A stretch of 64,000 nt of DNA from Aeromonas aquatica (GCF_000764655.1 NZ_JRGL01000115.1:1-64000); one strand, 5' to 3'; numbered from the stretch's first letter, positions 38,667 through 48,763 are shown. A program made the numbers and translations. Notes: a model not told the origin generated them from the sequence alone.

Positions 38667-38885
38667 GTTAGCCAGGATCGGGCCGGTTTCAGTGAGTCTG
38701 ACTGCCGTTGCCGAGGGTCAGACGTTGGGGGGATATTAGCCAGGATCGGCCCGATTTCAGTGGGTCTGACCGTCGTTGCCGGCGGTCAGACGCTGGCGGG
38801 GCGTTAGCCGGGATCGGACAGGCTCCCGTGCGTCCGACCATGGGCGCTGTCGGTTAGAAGCTGGCGGGGGTATTGGCGGAGATCA
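38667..38885. repeat. 68-bp tandem repeat running out of the puuR 3' end
   Basis: Three to four imperfect units spaced 68, 68 and 69 nt (anchors at 38667, 38735, 38803, 38872). Each has a variant of GTTAGCC-GGATCGG ... GGTCAGACG-TGG-GG. The last unit coincides with the end of the puuR coding sequence. The repeats fill most of the 316-nt puuC-puuR gap, and no gene is seen in it. Confidence 0.75.
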
Positions 38886-39396
38886 GCACGCACTCCTGCT
38901 CGCCCAGGTTGCGGAAACGGTGCGGGGTGCGGCTGTCGAAGTAGTAACCATCTCCCGGTGCCAGCAGGTGGACCTGCTCGCCGACGGTGACCTCGACCTG
39001 GCCCTGGATGACGATGCCGCACTCTTCCCCCTCGTGGCTCAGCATGTCGTCGCCGGTGTCGGCGCCGGGGGGAAGGACCTCCTGCATCATGCCGATGGCG
39101 CGGTTGGCACGGCTGTGGCCCACCAACCGGTAGCTGATGGGATGGGTGCCGAGATCCGGCATGTCGTCCGCGCGGAAGATCACCTCGGAATCCATCTCCG
39201 TCTCATCGGTGAAGAAGCTGGCGAGCGACATGGGAATGCCTTCCAGCACCTTGCGCAGTGAGGCCACGGAGGGGCTCACCTGATTCTTTTCGATCTGGGA
39301 GATAAAGCCGTTGGTCACACCCGAGCGCTTGGCCAGCTCGCGCTGGGAGAGGGCTGCCTTGGTGCGAACCGCCTTGAGGCGGTGACCGATATCCAT
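38854..39396 (-). CDS. puuR: XRE/cupin regulator PuuR
   Basis: 180 residues: an N-terminal HTH (ALSQRELAKRSGVTNGFISQ) and a C-terminal cupin (MLSHEGEECGIVIQGQVEVT, LAPGDGYYFDSRTPHRF). Colinear with E. coli PuuR, the putrescine-responsive repressor. Here it is followed by puuC on the same strand and divergent from an omega-aminotransferase gene, so it probably controls both sides. Confidence 0.88.
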   Translation of the reverse strand: MDIGHRLKAVRTKAALSQRELAKRSGVTNGFISQIEKNQVSPSVASLRKVLEGIPMSLASFFTDETEMDSEVIFRADDMPDLGTHPISYRLVGHSRANRAIGMMQEVLPPGADTGDDMLSHEGEECGIVIQGQVEVTVGEQVHLLAPGDGYYFDSRTPHRFRNLGEQECVLISANTPASF

Positions 39397-39506
39397 CGAT
39401 AGACACTCCTTGACTGTTTACTATTATTAAAATTGTGTTAAATATCTTATACCACCCCGAGGGGGTGACACCAAGCAGGGCGATAAAGAGCCCTTTTTTA
39501 TGGATT

Positions 39507-39542
39507 CTAGTGTTTAATTTAATAGGCACTAGCCAAGCGTTA
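39507..39542. promoter_or_regulatory. Inverted repeat in the puuR / aminotransferase spacer
   Basis: CTAGTG (39507-39512) and CACTAG (39537-39542) flank an AT-rich centre in the 172-nt divergent spacer. It is a candidate operator; no match to a known PuuR site is claimed. Confidence 0.35.
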
Positions 39543-39568
39543 CTAAACGCCTTAAGGATGAGGTGACC

Positions 39569-40900
39569 ATGAAACCGATTAGCGACATCAATACCCCTTC
39601 CGACATGTCCGCCTTCTGGATGCCCTTCACCGCCAACCAGCAGTTCAAGGCGGCGCCGCGCATCCTGAAGTCGGCAGAGGGGATGTATTATCACTCAGAG
39701 GATGGCCGCAAGATACTGGATGGCACCGCCGGACTCTGGTGTTGCAACGCGGGTCATGGTCGGCGCGAGATCGCCGAGGCGGTCTCCCAGCAGATTTCCC
39801 ATCTCGACTTCGCACCTACGTTCCAGATGGGCCACCCTCTGCCGTTCGAGCTGGCCAACCAACTGGTGGAAATCGCCCCCAAGGGATTTGGCCACGTCTT
39901 CTATACCAACTCGGGCTCGGAGGCTGTGGACACGGCACTGAAGATGGCGCTGGCCTGGCAACGGGCACGGGGCCAGGGCACCCGCACCCGCCTCATCGGC
40001 CGCGAGCGTGGCTACCACGGGGTCGGCTTCGGCGGCATCTCGGTCGGCGGCATCCCCGGCAACCGCAAGTGGTTCGGCTCTTTGCTCGGCGGGGTGGATC
40101 ATCTGCCCCACACCCTGAATATCGCCAAAAATGCTTTCACCCGAGGCCTGCCAGCAGAAGACACTACCTTGGCCGACGAACTCGAGAAGATCGTCTTCCT
40201 GCACGACGCCAGCAACATAGCGGCCGTCATCGTCGAACCCATCGCCGGCAGCACCGGCGTCATCATGCCGCCCAAGGGTTACCTCAAGCGGCTGCGGGAG
40301 ATCTGCACCAAACACGGCATCCTGCTGATCTTTGACGAGGTCATCACCGGCTTCGGCCGCCTCGGCGCTCCCTTCGCCGCCCAGGAGTTTGACGTCATGC
40401 CCGACATGATCACCTGCGCCAAGGGGCTCACCAACGGGGCCATCCCCATGGGGGCCGTGCTGGTGCGCGATGGCATCTATGACGACATGATGGCCGCGGG
40501 CAAGGGTGCCATCGAACTGTTCCACGGTTACACCTACTCCGGCCACCCGGTGGCCGCCGCCGCTGGGCTCGCGACCCTCGAAATCTACCGGAGCGAAAAC
40601 CTGCTGAGCCGCGCCGCCGATCTGGCGGGCTACTGGGAGGAGGCCGCCCATTCCCTCAAGGGCTGCAAGCATGTGAAAGACGTGCGCAACTACGGCCTGG
40701 TGGCGGGCATAGAGCTGGAATCCCTGCCGGATGCGCCGGGCAAGCGCGCCTACGAGGTGTTCGTGCGCTGCTTCGAGAAGGGGGCCCTGATCCGGGTCAC
40801 CGGCGACATCATCGCCCTGTCGCCACCCCTCATCATAGAGCGCAGCCAGATCGACGATCTCTTCACCCTGCTGCAGGATGTGTTGCAGACGCAGGAGTGA
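39569..40900 (+). CDS. bauA: Omega-amino acid--pyruvate aminotransferase (beta-alanine type)
   Basis: A 443-residue class III PLP aminotransferase. FWMPFTANQQFK at the start and the active-site Lys in TCAKGLTNGAIPMGAV (the sequence before it, LIFDEVITGFGR, binds the cofactor) fit beta-alanine:pyruvate transaminases. Product would be malonate semialdehyde and alanine. ATG 39569 with AAGGATGAGG upstream. The mmsA-type dehydrogenase follows by 107 nt, a usual pair for beta-alanine use. Confidence 0.85.
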   Translation: MKPISDINTPSDMSAFWMPFTANQQFKAAPRILKSAEGMYYHSEDGRKILDGTAGLWCCNAGHGRREIAEAVSQQISHLDFAPTFQMGHPLPFELANQLVEIAPKGFGHVFYTNSGSEAVDTALKMALAWQRARGQGTRTRLIGRERGYHGVGFGGISVGGIPGNRKWFGSLLGGVDHLPHTLNIAKNAFTRGLPAEDTTLADELEKIVFLHDASNIAAVIVEPIAGSTGVIMPPKGYLKRLREICTKHGILLIFDEVITGFGRLGAPFAAQEFDVMPDMITCAKGLTNGAIPMGAVLVRDGIYDDMMAAGKGAIELFHGYTYSGHPVAAAAGLATLEIYRSENLLSRAADLAGYWEEAAHSLKGCKHVKDVRNYGLVAGIELESLPDAPGKRAYEVFVRCFEKGALIRVTGDIIALSPPLIIERSQIDDLFTLLQDVLQTQE

Positions 40901-41007
40901 CCCTTTCATTGGATTGCAGGGGGCCCGCCGAGCGGGCGCCCTCTTCCCGTGCCTGACGCCAATGGCCGCGCACGGGAGCGACCAGCATTACCCATCACGG
41001 AGGATAT

Positions 41008-42503
<1,496 letters not shown>

Positions 42504-42585
42504 CAACCATGCAGTAGTTAGCCCAGGCATGGCCCGGCGGAGGGATCCGCCGGAGTGCCCCGCTATCCCTGTGAAGGAGTGACAG

Positions 42586-43314
42586 ATGCGACTGGGAATT
42601 CTCGATTGTGACCGGCTGGATCCCGATTTGGTGGGAAGTTTTGGCCCCGTTTACTCCGAGATGTTTATCAAGGGCTTCCGGGCGCTGGCGCCGGCGCTCG
42701 AATACCGGGTCTGGTCGGCGCTCGATGGAGAGTTGCCGAGCGACTTGAACGAGTGCGATGCCTGGCTCATCACAGGATCGCGCCACGATGCCTACAGCGA
42801 TCTGCCCTGGATCCTGGCGCTGCGGGACTGGATCCGCCAGGCCCACGACGCCAACGTCAAGCTGGCCGGGGTCTGTTTCGGCCATCAGGTGATCGCCCAG
42901 GCGCTGGGGGGGGAGGTGATGAAGTCCACCAAGGGCTGGGGGCTCGGCGTCTCGGTGCACCCCATGCAGGCGGCGAAACCCTGGATGCAGCCGGAGCTGG
43001 AGACCATCCGGATCCTGGCCAGTCACCAGGATCAGGTGGAGCAGCTGCCGCCGGGGGCGACCCTGCTGGCGGGCAACGATTTCTGCCCCAACTTCATGTT
43101 CCTGCAGGGGGATCACATAGTGGCCATCCAGGGTCATCCGGAATTTTCGGTGGAGTACAACCGGGCGTTGATCGAGCGACGCCGGGACAGGCTGCCCGAC
43201 GAGCATTACCAGAGCAGCCTCTCCTCCCTGGAGGGGGAGGTGGACTCGGCCACCATGATGCAGTGGTTGTTGCAGTTCCTCGGCATACTGCCGGTCGGGC
43301 CCGCATTGCGCTGA
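42586..43314 (+). CDS. Class I glutamine amidotransferase
   Basis: A 242-residue GATase1-type protein. The nucleophile Cys is in AGVCFGHQVIAQALGG, and the His/Glu pair is in IQGHPEFSVE. It resembles GMP-synthase-type amidotransferase domains standing alone, more than the PuuD hydrolase. The substrate is unknown; a role with gamma-glutamylated amines would suit its neighbours. AAGGAG lies seven bases before ATG 42586. Confidence 0.78.
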   Translation: MRLGILDCDRLDPDLVGSFGPVYSEMFIKGFRALAPALEYRVWSALDGELPSDLNECDAWLITGSRHDAYSDLPWILALRDWIRQAHDANVKLAGVCFGHQVIAQALGGEVMKSTKGWGLGVSVHPMQAAKPWMQPELETIRILASHQDQVEQLPPGATLLAGNDFCPNFMFLQGDHIVAIQGHPEFSVEYNRALIERRRDRLPDEHYQSSLSSLEGEVDSATMMQWLLQFLGILPVGPALR

Positions 43315-43468
43315 ACCCCGTTTGTCATATCACCGCGGCAGATGCTAGATTTTGTAGCAAAATGAAGGATCAAGCGGTGATATGCCAAGTTCGGATGATA
43401 CACTGGCCGCCATTTGTGGCGGCCTTGTCCATCTGATGACAGCCGCGCCAGCCAGTGAGGATGCAACC

Positions 43469-44440
43469 TTGAAACTACAGCAGTTGAAGTATCTGATCGC
43501 GGTGCGGGACCACAATCTCAACGTGTCCGTCGCCTCCGATGCGCTCTACACCAGCCAGCCTGGGGTGAGCAAGCAGATCGGCTTGCTGGAGAGCGAGCTG
43601 GGGGTGCGTATCTTCGAGCGGCGTGGCAAGCACCTGCATCGCATCACCCCGGTGGGGGAAGAGATCATCAGGTGCGCCGAGGCCATGCTCAACATCGAGG
43701 GCAAGATCAAGGCCATCTCTCGCGAGTATCTGGATCCGACCGTGGGCACGCTCAACATCCATACCACTCACACCATAGCGCGCTACCTGTTGCCCAAAAG
43801 CGTCACCTATTTCACCAAGAAGTACCCCAAGATCTCGTTCCACCTGCATCCCGTGATGTCGGCGACCAAGGAGCAGATCAGCAAGGGGTATTCGGATTTC
43901 TCCATCGTGGCCCACGAGATCGGTTTCGACAAGGAGCTGATCGCGCTGCCCGCCTACCTCTGGACCCTGTCCCTGGTGGTGCCGCAGGATCACCCCCTGG
44001 CCAAGGTGAAGAAGCCGAGCCTGGAGCAGCTCTGCCAGTATCCCATCCTCAGCTACGAGAGTGGCGCCACCGGGCGTCAGGTACAGGATCGGGTGTTCCA
44101 GGCGGCCGGCCTCAGCCCGAACTACTACATGACGGTGATGGATGCCGGCGTCATCAAGCGCTACGTGGAGCTGGGTTTTGGCATTGGCATCATCTCGTCC
44201 CTGGTGGCCAACGACCATGATGCCCCCGGCTTGGTGGCCATCAATCTGGAATACCTGTTCGAGCCTTGCCCCGCCCAGCTCTGCTTCAGCAAGAGCATCT
44301 TGTTACAGAACTACATGTATGACTTCATCAGCTCCTTCTCCCCCCATCTCACCAAGGAGATGATCCAGAATGTGATGCAGCAGCCGACCCAGGCGCGCAT
44401 CGAGGAGCTGCTGGCCGGGGTGGAACTGCCTGTCTATTGA
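43469..44440 (+). CDS. CysB-family LysR regulator
   Basis: 323 residues from TTG 43469, which begins (M)KLQQLKYLIAVRDHNLNVSV as CysB does and has GAGGA upstream. It matches CysB in length (324) and layout: the HTH with ALYTSQPGVSKQIGLLESEL, then a binding domain (TTHTIARYLLPK, GFGIGIISSLV). It is divergent enough from E. coli CysB that it may be a Cbl- or other-type member rather than CysB itself. An upstream ATG at 43382 adds 29 residues without similarity. Confidence 0.75.
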   Translation: MKLQQLKYLIAVRDHNLNVSVASDALYTSQPGVSKQIGLLESELGVRIFERRGKHLHRITPVGEEIIRCAEAMLNIEGKIKAISREYLDPTVGTLNIHTTHTIARYLLPKSVTYFTKKYPKISFHLHPVMSATKEQISKGYSDFSIVAHEIGFDKELIALPAYLWTLSLVVPQDHPLAKVKKPSLEQLCQYPILSYESGATGRQVQDRVFQAAGLSPNYYMTVMDAGVIKRYVELGFGIGIISSLVANDHDAPGLVAINLEYLFEPCPAQLCFSKSILLQNYMYDFISSFSPHLTKEMIQNVMQQPTQARIEELLAGVELPVY

Positions 44441-44514
44441 CTCCTCTCCCGTCATTCCCCTGATGACACCGCTATCTTGGGCCCCGCCGGGCCCTTCCCG
44501 TTTAGGAGGTTCCC

Positions 44515-45354
44515 ATGTCCCGCATCCTGCTGCTTGCCAATCTCAACTGTGATCACGTGCTCTCCCTGGCCGAACCGCTGGTGGCGGGGGCACGGCTGCA
44601 GTATGTGGATCAGGGGCGCAGGCTCGGGGGCGGCGCCGCCAACAGCGGCATCGGTCTGGTGTGGGCGGGACACGAGGTGCGCATCGCCTCGCGGGTCGGG
44701 CTGGACGAGACCGGCGACTGGCTGCTGGAGCAGGCGGCTGGCCACGGCCTGAACTGTGCCCATGTGGAGCGCTTCGGTGGCGAGACCGGCGAGCTGCTGA
44801 TCCTGGTGGACTCCACCGGCGAGCGCACCATACTGCGGCGCCCGCGCCGTCCCGATCTGCCCGGCGACCTGCCGACGGAAGGGGTGGATTGCCTCTACGT
44901 CAACTACCCCGGCACCGCCATCATCGGCTACATGCGTCAGATGCTCGGCAAGAGCTTCGTGGTGGCCCAGTACCCCAAGGGCGGTCAGGCCCGTCGCCCC
45001 TGCCACGTGCTGGTGGCCTCCCGCTCGGATCTCGCCGAGGTGAGCGATCCCTGGCTGCACGCCCGCCAGTTGGCGGGGGATCAGCTGGAGTGGCTGGTAC
45101 TGACCGAGGGCAAGGCGGGGGCCGTGGCCATCCACGGCGAGGAGCAGATCCGGGTGGCCGCGAGACCCGTGTCCGTGGTGGATACCACGGGGGCGGGGGA
45201 TGCCTTCGCCGGCGGCCTCATCCACGGCCTGGCGTGTGGTATGGCGATAGGGGATGCCCTGCAGTGCGCGGTGGACTGGGGCGCCTTCGCGGTGGCCTCC
45301 GAGAGCTCCATCCCCTCCCAGGCGCTGAGAAACTGGTTGAAGCAGCCTCACTGA
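44515..45354 (+). CDS. PfkB-family sugar kinase
   Basis: A 279-residue ribokinase-like enzyme. GGGAANSGIGLVWAGHEV is the first PfkB signature; DTTGAGDAFAGGLIHGLACG holds the catalytic Asp and anion hole. The substrate is not known; it may be ribose, a nucleoside or another sugar. AGGAGG lies upstream of ATG 44515. The stop lies at the left end of a 149-bp inverted-repeat element. Confidence 0.82.
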   Translation: MSRILLLANLNCDHVLSLAEPLVAGARLQYVDQGRRLGGGAANSGIGLVWAGHEVRIASRVGLDETGDWLLEQAAGHGLNCAHVERFGGETGELLILVDSTGERTILRRPRRPDLPGDLPTEGVDCLYVNYPGTAIIGYMRQMLGKSFVVAQYPKGGQARRPCHVLVASRSDLAEVSDPWLHARQLAGDQLEWLVLTEGKAGAVAIHGEEQIRVAARPVSVVDTTGAGDAFAGGLIHGLACGMAIGDALQCAVDWGAFAVASESSIPSQALRNWLKQPH

Positions 45355-45499
45355 GAACCTGTTCACGATCTAACTGCGAGACCGTGATCAAGGCTCATGT
45401 GCTGCTCGGAATCCTCATTTATGCCTATAAACTCCGGTTCCTGTGCTGCTCTTCACCTTGCTGACAGCCTCTCGTGACAGATCGTGAACAGGTTCTGAG
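45351..45499. mobile_element. MITE-like element, 149 bp
   Basis: The ends are inverted: AGAACCTGTTCACGATCT at 45355-45372 and its exact reverse complement AGATCGTGAACAGGTTCT at 45479-45496, with weaker pairing inside. TGA on both outer sides could be a 3-bp target duplication. No transposase is encoded. The left end overlaps the stop codon of the PfkB gene. The rest of the 430-nt gap to nsrR holds a possible NsrR site. Confidence 0.65.
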
Positions 45500-45613
45500 G
45501 CGCCTCGACCAGTCCCTCTTTACCCGGTTCGGGCCAGACTGGCTGGCGGTAGTTCGCCGCCAGAAATGGCCCAAACCTCCCCTCGAGCCGGCAAGTTTGC
45601 GATCAATCAAAGA

Positions 45614-45636
45614 AAGTGTCGATTTATGTACATCTT
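45614..45636. promoter_or_regulatory. Candidate NsrR site upstream of nsrR
   Basis: AAGTGTCGATTTATGTACATCTT without its centre agrees with the known 11-1-11 NsrR operator at 15 of 23 bases, with the right half TACATCTT intact. Nearby, GTGTCGA and TCGACAC (45616-45622, 45639-45645) form another inverted repeat. Autoregulation is inferred. Confidence 0.4.
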
Positions 45637-45784
45637 CGTCGACACCCGTCCGGGCTGCTCTTAACCTTGTCACTCCACGACTCGGCTGAAGAAGCGGATC
45701 CTGTGCCGGCGCACCTGTCATCTCACCTCTTGGCCACCGGTTGTCGTCCTGATTTCTGGCTTGTAGTAAGAGGCAAGTGCGACC

Positions 45785-46237
45785 ATGCAACTGACACGAT
45801 TTACCGACTACGCCCTGCGTACCCTGACGTTTCTGGCGATCCAGCCAGGTGATCGCCTGTCGACCATCACAGAGGTGGCCGACACCTTCGCCATCTCCCG
45901 CAACCACGTGGTCAAGATAGTGCATCAGCTCGGCATCAAGGGTTACATCGAGACGGTACGTGGCAAGCATGGCGGCATCCGCCTCGGCCGTTCAGCCGTC
46001 TCCATCAACCTGCGGGACGTGGTGATGGACATGGAGAACGTGCTCTGCCCGGTGGACTGCAAGCGCGAGAACTGCCGCCTGTCCGGTGGCTGCCGCATTC
46101 AGGGCATTCTGCGCCGCGCCATGAACGCCTTCCTCGAGGTGCTGGGGGAATACACACTGGCGGATGCGGTGCGAGATCCGACCCGACTCTGCCACCTGCT
46201 TGGCATAGAGCAGGATAATATTCTGGTGATGTCCTGA
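45785..46237 (+). CDS. nsrR: Nitric-oxide-sensing repressor NsrR
   Basis: A 150-residue Rrf2-family regulator. HTH in residues 25-60 (ISRNHVVKIVHQLG, VRGKHGGIRLG). Iron-sulfur ligands are Cys92, Cys97 and Cys103, with an extra Cys88, in the order known for NsrR. NO damages its [Fe-S] cluster and relieves repression of NO-handling genes. Downstream lies napF in the convergent direction. Confidence 0.9.
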   Translation: MQLTRFTDYALRTLTFLAIQPGDRLSTITEVADTFAISRNHVVKIVHQLGIKGYIETVRGKHGGIRLGRSAVSINLRDVVMDMENVLCPVDCKRENCRLSGGCRIQGILRRAMNAFLEVLGEYTLADAVRDPTRLCHLLGIEQDNILVMS

Positions 46238-46254
46238 GGGACGGCCAGATCATC

Positions 46255-46276
46255 AGGGGCCTGCGGGCCCCTTTGT
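46255..46276 (+). terminator. nsrR terminator
   Basis: Stem GGGGCC-TGCG-GGCCCC followed by TTTGTGTTTT. Confidence 0.7.
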
Positions 46277-46330
46277 GTTTTCCGGGAGGGGTGATGCCCT
46301 TGCCGGGAGCAGGGGTCGAGACGCGGGATC

Positions 46331-46843
46331 TCAGTGCTGGGGGATCAGGGTGATGGCGCCGTGCAGGCAGGCGAGGCCGCAGGCGCCGCAGCCATCGCAG
46401 GCCGCCATGTTGATGCTCACCCCGTCGCTGCTGGCCTTGATCGCCTGCTGGGGACAGGCGTCCTCGCACAACAGGCAGTAGAAACCCTGGCGGGACTGGC
46501 AGCTCGCCTCGATCCTGACCCGGGTCTGTACCTGGCGACCGAGGCGCAGATCCAGCGCCCCCGTGGGGCAGGCTCTGGCGCAGCTGCCGCAGTAGCTGCA
46601 CTGGCCACAGGCGAGATCCAATACCGGGGTGCCGGCGATGGGGGTGTCGTCGTATTCTGGCTGATCGGCTGGTTTGAGCAGGCCGTTGGGGCAGGCCTTG
46701 AAGCAGTCACCGCAGCGGCTGCACAAGGAGAGGAATTGGGATTCCTCGATGGCCCAGGGTGGGCGTGCCTCATGACAAACCACGGCCGGTTGGCCGGGCT
46801 CTCCCAGTGCGTTCATCAACCAGCGACAGAAAAAATGCGTCAT
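46331..46843 (-). CDS. napF: Ferredoxin-type protein NapF
   Basis: A 170-residue iron-sulfur protein with Cys motifs for up to four [4Fe-4S] clusters: CSRCGDCFKACP, CGQCSYCGSCARACP, CLLCEDACP and CDGCGACGLACL. NapF helps load or supply the periplasmic nitrate reductase NapA from the cytoplasm. Here it lies alone, without other nap genes in the window, and convergent to nsrR. Confidence 0.85.
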   Translation of the reverse strand: MTHFFCRWLMNALGEPGQPAVVCHEARPPWAIEESQFLSLCSRCGDCFKACPNGLLKPADQPEYDDTPIAGTPVLDLACGQCSYCGSCARACPTGALDLRLGRQVQTRVRIEASCQSRQGFYCLLCEDACPQQAIKASSDGVSINMAACDGCGACGLACLHGAITLIPQH

Positions 46844-46981
46844 GCCTACCCCGAGTACCTAATAGGGGTTAATTTTAGCCAGTTTTACGTCGGCAAGCCA
46901 GAGAATAGCGTGGCGCAGGATCGCAAGCCGGGTTGCCCTTGTGTAAGCTAGGCAGGTCTTTTTGCGTGGCTGAACATACAC

Positions 46982-47197
46982 ATGTGGTTATTTCTCTGGC
47001 GTGCCTCCCTGCTCTACGTCTTCCCGCTGCTGATGTGGGCCTACTGCGACATCAAGGATATCGAGTTTGCCGAGCTCGACACCGGGGTCAACAGCCACAA
47101 GTGGGTGGTGCTGGCCGCCTACCTTCTCTATGTCCTGCTCTGGCTGCTGCTCAACCGCTATCTCGAACTCTTCCTGCGTCAGCGGGGCCGTCGATGA
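46982..47197 (+). CDS. Small membrane protein upstream of rmuC
   Basis: 71 residues with two membrane helices (LWRASLLYVFPLLMWAYCDI; KWVVLAAYLLYVLLWLLLN) and a basic end RYLELFLRQRGRR. Not recognised. Its last codons are copied in the two short ORFs that follow, and its stop overlaps the next ATG (ATGA), so it is probably translated as a unit with rmuC. Confidence 0.65.
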   Translation: MWLFLWRASLLYVFPLLMWAYCDIKDIEFAELDTGVNSHKWVVLAAYLLYVLLWLLLNRYLELFLRQRGRR

Positions 47198-47286
47198 TCG
47201 GGTTGTCTGCTCTGGCCAATGTCCAGCCACGACCGCTGCTTGGCCGTTATATCGGACCCTTCCTGCGCCAACGGGGCCGTCGATGA
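47194..47286 (+). CDS. 30-codon ORF in the 89-bp repeat, first
   Basis: Starts on an ATG that overlaps the stop of the small membrane protein, reads MIGLSALANVQPRPLLGRYI, and ends in the repeated FLRQRGRR tail. Its stop overlaps the ATG of the next unit. Probably a by-product of the duplication that keeps ribosomes moving to rmuC; any protein function is uncertain. Confidence 0.4.
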   Translation: MIGLSALANVQPRPLLGRYIGPFLRQRGRR

Positions 47287-47375
47287 TCGGGTTGTCTGCT
47301 CTGGCCAATGTCCAGCCACGACCGCTGCTTGGCCGTTATGTCGAACTCTTCCTGCGCCAGCGGAGTCGCCGATGA
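47283..47375 (+). CDS. 30-codon ORF in the 89-bp repeat, second
   Basis: Same start and linker as the first short ORF, ending in RYVELFLRQRSRR. Its stop TGA overlaps the ATG of rmuC at 47372. It completes a chain of three ATGA junctions. Confidence 0.4.
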   Translation: MIGLSALANVQPRPLLGRYVELFLRQRSRR

Positions 47376-48703
47376 TCGCGATGAGCGCCTGGCTGCCAGC
47401 GTTGCTGGCGGGGCTGCTTGCCCTGGGACTTGGCTGGCTGGTGGGGCGCCGTGGCGCCCGTGAAGAGACCCTGCTCACCGAGGAGCGTTATCAGGCGCTG
47501 CAGGACCGATTCGACGAGCTGCAGGACGAGAAGATGCTGGGCCAACAGAAGCTGGAGCAGCAGCAGGCCCTGCTGCTCAAGCTCACCGCCCGCCTCAAGG
47601 ATGCCGAAGCCACCCTGCGCAGCGAGCGCCTCGCCAGCGCCGAGAAGCTGCAACTGCAGCAGCAGTCCGAGGCTCGCCTCAGCCTGCAGTTCGAAAACCT
47701 CGCCAACCGTATCTTCGAGCAAAACGCCGGTAACTTCCGCGACTTGAACCAGAACAGCCTGGATCTGTTATTGACCCCGCTCAAGGAGCAGCTGGAGGGT
47801 TTCCGCCGCCAGGTGGGGGAGACCCACGCCCAGGAGACGGCCCAGCGCCACAGCCTGAAGTTCGAGCTGGAGCGCCTCGCCGAGCTCAATGCCCGCATGA
47901 CCGAGGAGGCGGCGGCGCTCACCCGCGCCCTCAAGGGCGACAGCAAACAGCAGGGCAACTGGGGGGAGGTGGTGCTGGCCCGGATCCTCTCCGAGTGCGG
48001 CCTGCGGGAGGGCCACGAGTACCACACCCAGGTCAACATCGAGGTGGAGAAGAACAAGCGCTACCAGCCGGACGTGATCGTCCACCTGCCCCAGGAAAAG
48101 GACATCATCATCGATGCCAAGGTGTCCCTGACCGCGTACGAGCGCTGGTACAACAGCGACGACGCGCTGGAGAAGGCTGTGGCGCTCAAGGAGCACGTTG
48201 CCTCGGTGCGTAACCACATCCGCGAGCTGGGCCGCAAGGATTACCAGCAACTGCCCGGGGTGCGCACCCTGGACTATGTGCTGATGTTCGTGGCGGTGGA
48301 GCCGGCCTTCCTGACCGCGCTGGAAGCGGACCCCTCCCTGGTGCGCTACGGGCTGGATCACAACATCCTGCTGGTCAGCCCCACCAACCTGATGGTGGCG
48401 CTGCGCACCATAGAAAACCTGTGGCGCTACGAGCGCCAGAACCAGAACTCACGTCAGATCGCCGAGCGGGCCGGGCGGCTGTACGAGAAGCTGCGGCTGT
48501 TCGTGGAGGAGATGCAGCAGATGGGGGGCAGCCTGCACAAGGCGCAGGAGAGCTACGACAAGGCGATGGGTCGGCTGGTCAATGGCCGTGGCAACCTGAT
48601 CGCCCAGGCCGAGCGTTTCCGCGAGCTGGGGGTGGAGGTGACCAAGCCGCTGCCGGAGCCCCTGATCAACCGCGCGCTGGAGCGGGAAGACACCACCGAG
48701 TAG
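47372..48703 (+). CDS. rmuC: DNA recombination protein RmuC
   Basis: 443 residues: an N-terminal membrane helix (LPALLAGLLALGLGWLVG), a long Gln/Glu/Leu-rich coiled coil to about residue 190, and the RmuC nuclease-like domain (GNWGEVVLARILSECGLREG, DVIVHLPQEKDIIIDAKVSL, SPTNLMVALRTIENLW). It limits inversions at short repeats in E. coli. ATG 47372 matches the family start; longer in-frame ORF sequence (from 47219) belongs to the repeat. It sits behind the repeat array at the end of a coupled series. Confidence 0.88.
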   Translation: MIAMSAWLPALLAGLLALGLGWLVGRRGAREETLLTEERYQALQDRFDELQDEKMLGQQKLEQQQALLLKLTARLKDAEATLRSERLASAEKLQLQQQSEARLSLQFENLANRIFEQNAGNFRDLNQNSLDLLLTPLKEQLEGFRRQVGETHAQETAQRHSLKFELERLAELNARMTEEAAALTRALKGDSKQQGNWGEVVLARILSECGLREGHEYHTQVNIEVEKNKRYQPDVIVHLPQEKDIIIDAKVSLTAYERWYNSDDALEKAVALKEHVASVRNHIRELGRKDYQQLPGVRTLDYVLMFVAVEPAFLTALEADPSLVRYGLDHNILLVSPTNLMVALRTIENLWRYERQNQNSRQIAERAGRLYEKLRLFVEEMQQMGGSLHKAQESYDKAMGRLVNGRGNLIAQAERFRELGVEVTKPLPEPLINRALEREDTTE

Positions 48704-48729
48704 CGCCGGATCTTGCAGTTCACTCCATG

Positions 48730-48763
48730 AAGAAGGGCAGCCCGTGGGCTGCCCTTCTTGTTA
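48730..48763 (+). terminator. rmuC terminator
   Basis: Fourteen-bp perfect stem AAGAAGGGCAGCCC-GT-GGGCTGCCCTTCTT followed by GTTATC. Confidence 0.8.

Larger units (their letters stand above)
47163..47376 (+). repeat. 89-bp tandem repeat, two and a half copies
   Basis: Units at 47163-47251, 47252-47340 and a partial one at 47341-47376. The copies are nearly identical. Each carries the C-terminal codons of the small membrane protein, the stop/start overlap CGATGATCG, and a linker. The period is not a multiple of three (89). Confidence 0.9.

Noticed and set aside
45351-45499. A transposase-coding insertion sequence
   Set aside because: The 149 bp between the ends have no coding capacity, so only a MITE-like label is supported.
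47163-47376. CRISPR-like or phage-related repeat
   Set aside because: The units are head-to-tail, carry coding borders and have no spacers.
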